From: Salipiger bermudensis HTCC2601
GTDB taxonomy: Bacteria > Pseudomonadota > Alphaproteobacteria > Rhodobacterales > Rhodobacteraceae
Direction of reading: 5' to 3'
DNA: 64,000 nucleotides
Assembly: GCF_000153725.1 (NCBI RefSeq)
Contig: NZ_DS022276.1
Coordinates: 2,029,495 to 2,093,494 of the forward strand
Shown: positions 60,609 through 64,000 of the stretch, one piece after another
Layout: each line of letters begins with the position of its first letter
Numbering within the stretch: position 1 is the stretch's first letter
Position numbers and translations under genes: made by a program
The notes under the pieces: generated by a model
Databases searched by the model: none
Told to the model about the DNA's origin: nothing
What the model saw: the letters and a program-made list of their open reading frames with translations, nothing else

Positions 60609-63329
60609 ATGCCCGTTGTCGTCGTAGAATCCCCGGCCAAGGCCAAGACAATCAACAAGTATCTGGGGTCCGACTACACCGTTCTCGCCTCCTATGGCCA
60701 CGTGCGCGACCTGCCTCCGAAGGACGGATCCGTCGACCCGGAGGAAGACTTCTCGATGAAGTGGGAGATCGGAAACGACTCCCGCAAACACGTCGCCGCG
60801 ATCGCCGAGGCGCTGAAATCCGACAACGCCCTGATCCTCGCAACCGACCCTGATCGCGAGGGCGAGGCGATCTCGTGGCACCTGAAGGAGGCGCTCACCA
60901 AGCGCCGCTCGATCAAGAAGGACACCGATGTCCGCCGGGTGACCTTCAACGCCATCACCAAGGCCGCCGTCACCGAGGCGATGCAGAACCCGCGCGAGAT
61001 CGACGCGCCGCTGGTCGAGGCCTATCTGGCCCGCCGCGCGCTCGACTACCTCGTGGGCTTCAACCTCTCGCCGGTGCTCTGGCGCAAGCTGCCGGGCGCG
61101 CGCTCGGCCGGGCGCGTGCAATCGGTCTGCCTGCGCCTCATCGTCGAGCGCGAGATGGAGATCGAGGCCTTCAAGCCGCGCGAATACTGGCAGGTCAAGG
61201 CGCTGCTCAGCACGCCGCGGGGGCAGGATTACGAGGCGCGCCTCACCATGCTGGCGGGCAAGAAGCTCGACCGGTTCGATATCGAGAACGCCACCCAGGC
61301 CGAGATGGCGGTGCAGGCGGTGGCCTCGCGCAAGCTCGAGATCGCCAGCGTCGAGGCCAAGCCCAGTTCGCGCAACCCCTCGGCCCCGTTCATGACCTCG
61401 ACCCTGCAGCAGGAAGCCAGCCGCAAGTTCGGCATGGGCGCACGGGCCTGCATGAGCGCGGCGCAGCGCCTCTACGAGGCCGGCCACATCACCTACATGC
61501 GGACCGACGGCATCGACATGGCGCCCGAGGCGACGGCGGCCTGCCGCGATGCCATCGCCGACCGCTTCGGCAAGGATTACGTGCCGGGCAGCCCGCGGAT
61601 CTACAAGAACAAGGCCAAGAACGCGCAGGAAGCGCACGAGTGCATCCGCCCCACCGACATGACCAAGGATGCCGCCAGCCTCAAGCTGCGCGAAGACGAC
61701 CAGCGCAAGCTCTACGACCTGATCTGGAAGCGCACGCTGGCCTGCCAGATGGAGGCCGCCCGGCTCGAGCGTACCACCGTCGAGATCGCCAGCCCCGACG
61801 GCCAGGTCGGGCTGCGCGCCACAGGCCAGGTGGTGCTGTTCGACGGCTTCCTGCGGGTCTACGAAGAGGGCCGCGACGACGTCGCCGACGATGATGACAA
61901 GCGCCTGCCGCAGATCATGCAGGGCGAGGCCGCGAACTTTGCCAAGGCCGGTCTGCGCGACCAGTATGCCAAGGCCTCTGAGAAGGCCGACCCGGCGGCG
62001 GGTCCCGCGGCGATGATCTCGGGCAATGACGCGGTGCTCGGCACCCAGAGCTTCACCCAGCCGCCGCCGCGCTACACCGAGGCAACGCTGGTCAAGAAGA
62101 TGGAAGAGCTTGGCATCGGCCGGCCCTCGACCTATGCCAGCGTCATCGGCACGATCCAGGACCGCGAATATGTCCGCAAGGAGCAGAACCGCCTGATCCC
62201 TGAGGACAAGGGCAGGATCGTCACCATCTTCCTGCTGAACTTCTTCCGCACCTATGTCGGCTACGAGTTCACCGCCGAGCTCGAGAACGAGCTCGACGAG
62301 GTCTCGGCCGGCGAGATGGATTACAAGGCGCTGCTGGGCAAGTTCTGGCGCGATTTCTCGGCTGCGATCTCGGAAACCTCCGAGCTGCGCATTTCCGAGG
62401 TGCTCGACGTGCTCGACGAAGCGCTGGCGCCGCAGCTCTACCCGCCGCGCGAGGATGGCTCCGATCCGCGCATCTGCCCGAAATGCGGGCAGGGGCGTCT
62501 GCACCTGAAGACCTCGCGCACCGGCGGCTTCGTCGGCTGCGGCAACTATCCCGAATGCACCTACACGCGCCCGATTGCGGGCGAGGGCGCCGAGGGTGAG
62601 GAGAAGATGTTGGGCCTCGACGGCGAGGACGAGATCTGGCTCAAGGCCGGTCGGTTCGGGCCCTATGTCCAGCGCGGCGAGCCGACGCCCGAGAACAAGA
62701 AGCCGCCGCGGGCCTCGCTGCCCAAGGCGCGCGGCAATTTCCTGCCCGGCTGGGCGCCCGATGACATGACGCTGGAAAAGGCGCTGACGCTGCTGACGCT
62801 CCCGCGCGAGATCGGGATGCATCCCGATGGCGGGGTGATCAAGTCGAACTTGGGCCGCTTTGGCCCCTACATCATGCACCAGGCCCCGGACGAGGAGAAG
62901 CCGGTCTATGTCAACCTCAAGGAATTCCAGGAGGTTTTCGAGATCGGCATGAACCACGCGGTGGAGCTTCTGGCCGAGAAGCGGGCCAACCCGGGCCGTG
63001 GCCGGGGCGGGGCTGCCAAGGTTCTCAAGGATCTGGGCGAGCATCCGGACGGCGGCAAGATCGCGGTCTACGAGGGGCGCTACGGGCCCTATGTGAAGTG
63101 GGAGAAGATCAACGCCACGCTGCCGAAAGAGACCGAGCCGGGCGATGCCACGCTCGAGCAGGCGCTGGAACTGATCGCCGAGAAGGCCGCCAAGAAGGGT
63201 GGCAAGAAGAAGGCCGCTCCCAAGAAGACCGCGGCGAAAAAGACCACTGCCAAGAAGACCACTGCCAAGAAGACCACGGCCAAGAAACCGGCGGCCAAGA
63301 AGGCTGCCGCCAAGAAGGCCGAGGACTGA
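60609..63329 (+). CDS. topA: DNA topoisomerase I
   Basis: A 906-residue type IA topoisomerase that relaxes negative supercoils. The Toprim domain has VVVVESPAKAKT at the start and LATDPDREGEAISWHL; the active-site tyrosine is Tyr296 in ITYMRTDGID. Zinc-ribbon-like repeats follow, one with cysteines near 623 (CPKCGQGRL), then several topoisomerase C-terminal repeats without cysteines and a Lys/Ala tail of about 45 residues. ATG preceded by AGGAAAGG. Confidence 0.97.
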   Translation: MPVVVVESPAKAKTINKYLGSDYTVLASYGHVRDLPPKDGSVDPEEDFSMKWEIGNDSRKHVAAIAEALKSDNALILATDPDREGEAISWHLKEALTKRRSIKKDTDVRRVTFNAITKAAVTEAMQNPREIDAPLVEAYLARRALDYLVGFNLSPVLWRKLPGARSAGRVQSVCLRLIVEREMEIEAFKPREYWQVKALLSTPRGQDYEARLTMLAGKKLDRFDIENATQAEMAVQAVASRKLEIASVEAKPSSRNPSAPFMTSTLQQEASRKFGMGARACMSAAQRLYEAGHITYMRTDGIDMAPEATAACRDAIADRFGKDYVPGSPRIYKNKAKNAQEAHECIRPTDMTKDAASLKLREDDQRKLYDLIWKRTLACQMEAARLERTTVEIASPDGQVGLRATGQVVLFDGFLRVYEEGRDDVADDDDKRLPQIMQGEAANFAKAGLRDQYAKASEKADPAAGPAAMISGNDAVLGTQSFTQPPPRYTEATLVKKMEELGIGRPSTYASVIGTIQDREYVRKEQNRLIPEDKGRIVTIFLLNFFRTYVGYEFTAELENELDEVSAGEMDYKALLGKFWRDFSAAISETSELRISEVLDVLDEALAPQLYPPREDGSDPRICPKCGQGRLHLKTSRTGGFVGCGNYPECTYTRPIAGEGAEGEEKMLGLDGEDEIWLKAGRFGPYVQRGEPTPENKKPPRASLPKARGNFLPGWAPDDMTLEKALTLLTLPREIGMHPDGGVIKSNLGRFGPYIMHQAPDEEKPVYVNLKEFQEVFEIGMNHAVELLAEKRANPGRGRGGAAKVLKDLGEHPDGGKIAVYEGRYGPYVKWEKINATLPKETEPGDATLEQALELIAEKAAKKGGKKKAAPKKTAAKKTTAKKTTAKKTTAKKPAAKKAAAKKAED
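63221..63318 (+). repeat. topA: 15-base tandem repeat encoding the topA lysine-alanine tail
   Basis: A unit close to AAGAAGACCACTGCC recurs about six times in frame and gives (K-K-T-T-A)n then (K-K-A/P-A-A)n. The first copies are almost identical; later ones diverge. The tail is likely a non-specific DNA-binding extension, and the repeats can change in number. Confidence 0.8.
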
Positions 63330-63481
63330 TCCCGAGCGAAGGCGCGTGATGGGCGGAAACCGGCCTGTTGCGCGCGGCCGCGCGGTTCCATGCCGCGCCC
63401 GCAAGTATATGTGATTGGAAATGTGTCTGCCTGTGACCCAGAGTCCGGGGCAGTTCCGTCACATCTAGCGAGAGCCATGTC

Positions 63482-64000
63482 ATGACCGACACGACCTTCA
63501 CCCGCCGTGCGCTGCTCGGCGCCGCCGGTGCCACACTGGCGCTGCCGCTGGTGCCGGCCCAAGCCCGCGCTCAGGCGGTCATCCGCAACAACATCTCCAG
63601 CTTTGTCATGCAGGACTGGCGCGACCATTTCGAGACGCTGGGCGTCTCGAGCATCGTGGCCGACACGACCTCGCGCGCGCTGCACTACTGGAACGCCGAC
63701 GGCAGCGATTACCGCGTCTACCCGACCTCGGTGCCCAAGACCGACGAGCTGACCAAGCGCGGCTATACCGAGATCGTGCGCAAGAAGGTGGGCCCGAGCT
63801 GGACCCCCACCGCCTCGCAGCTCGAGCGCTTCCCCGACTGGGAACCGATTGGCCCGGGGCCGGACAACCCTTTGGGAACCCACGCGATGTACTTGAGCTG
63901 GCCGGCCTATATCATCCACGGCACCCACGACACCCGCAAGATCGGGCGGCGCTCCTCGGATGGCTGTATCGGGCTCTACAACGAGAAGATCGCCGAGCTG
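63482..64000 (+). CDS. L,D-transpeptidase (YkuD family), N-terminal part
   Basis: The window ends inside this gene: 173 codons are visible. A twin-arginine-like leader (TRRALLGAAGATLALPL) marks an exported protein. The YkuD core begins near residue 95 and reaches NPLGTHAMYLSWPAYIIHGT and SSDGCIGLYN, with the catalytic His and Cys. These enzymes cross-link peptidoglycan or attach lipoproteins, using a cysteine and a tetrapeptide donor. It is preceded by a 152-base gap after topA. Confidence 0.92.
   Translation, partial: MTDTTFTRRALLGAAGATLALPLVPAQARAQAVIRNNISSFVMQDWRDHFETLGVSSIVADTTSRALHYWNADGSDYRVYPTSVPKTDELTKRGYTEIVRKKVGPSWTPTASQLERFPDWEPIGPGPDNPLGTHAMYLSWPAYIIHGTHDTRKIGRRSSDGCIGLYNEKIAEL

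Noticed and set aside
60570-63404. 944-codon minus-strand open frame over topA
   Set aside because: Shadow of topA, rich in Arg, Gly and Ala without motifs; topA itself is certain.

Overview
The window is GC-rich, densely packed chromosomal DNA from an alphaproteobacterium, most likely a marine Rhodobacteraceae (Roseobacter-group or Salipiger-like). Pointers are the aa3 oxidase cluster with a CoxF-type small protein, plant-type glutamate-cysteine ligase, a DUF6280 protein, a serine-glyoxylate aminotransferase, a TTGAT-N4-ATCAA FnrL-type site and a repeat with a tail common between genes in this family. This placement comes from gene content and remembered family patterns, not from a search.

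Layout. 1-4212: end of a peptide-type ABC importer operon (binding protein, two permeases, fused double ATPase) closed by a terminator. 4213-10677: divergent TetR regulator and a PotDBCA-like importer joined to an MBL-fold hydrolase and a ureohydrolase of the agmatinase type. 10873-10946: tRNA-Cys. 11236-20744: eight tightly coupled genes that combine a BcsA/BcsB-like polysaccharide synthase (the glycosyltransferase carries an N-terminal MshEN-like domain) with an Hpt protein, a hybrid-type phosphorelay (receiver plus degenerate GGDEF, sensor kinase, single receiver), a polytopic membrane protein and a C-terminal outer-membrane barrel. This is the most unusual part of the window.

20861-26981: small envelope proteins (DUF883, holin/YqjE-like), a PCMT-like methyltransferase with TolC, a PopZ-like acidic protein, DUF6280, EF-P and a GNAT whose ribosome site lies inside the EF-P terminator. 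26994-31039: minus-strand group of phosphatase, MsbA-like exporter, YgfZ and fructosamine kinase. 31182-36669: serine-glyoxylate aminotransferase, small membrane protein, HisC-like aminotransferase, NAD(P)-binding protein, LolC/E plus LolD. 36686-44705: YdcZ transporter, cytochrome c lipoprotein, TetR with a clear palindromic operator, small lipoprotein plus serine hydrolase, homoserine dehydrogenase, a 49-bp tandem repeat array, thiolase, a STAS/anti-sigma kinase pair, a duplicated 82-bp sequence and a DUF805 protein.

44771-53917: GshA, membrane protein, RsmE, UbiA in head-to-head arrangement, an OmpA-domain protein with a coiled-coil partner, a histidine phosphatase and the two separate enzymes of the saccharopine pathway. 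54065-57534: minus-strand cytochrome oxidase cluster ctaC-ctaB-coxF-ctaG-ctaE, with an FnrL-type box between it and divergent tldD. 59246-64000: dprA with an apparent 5' frameshift, topA with a lysine-alanine tail and the start of an L,D-transpeptidase.
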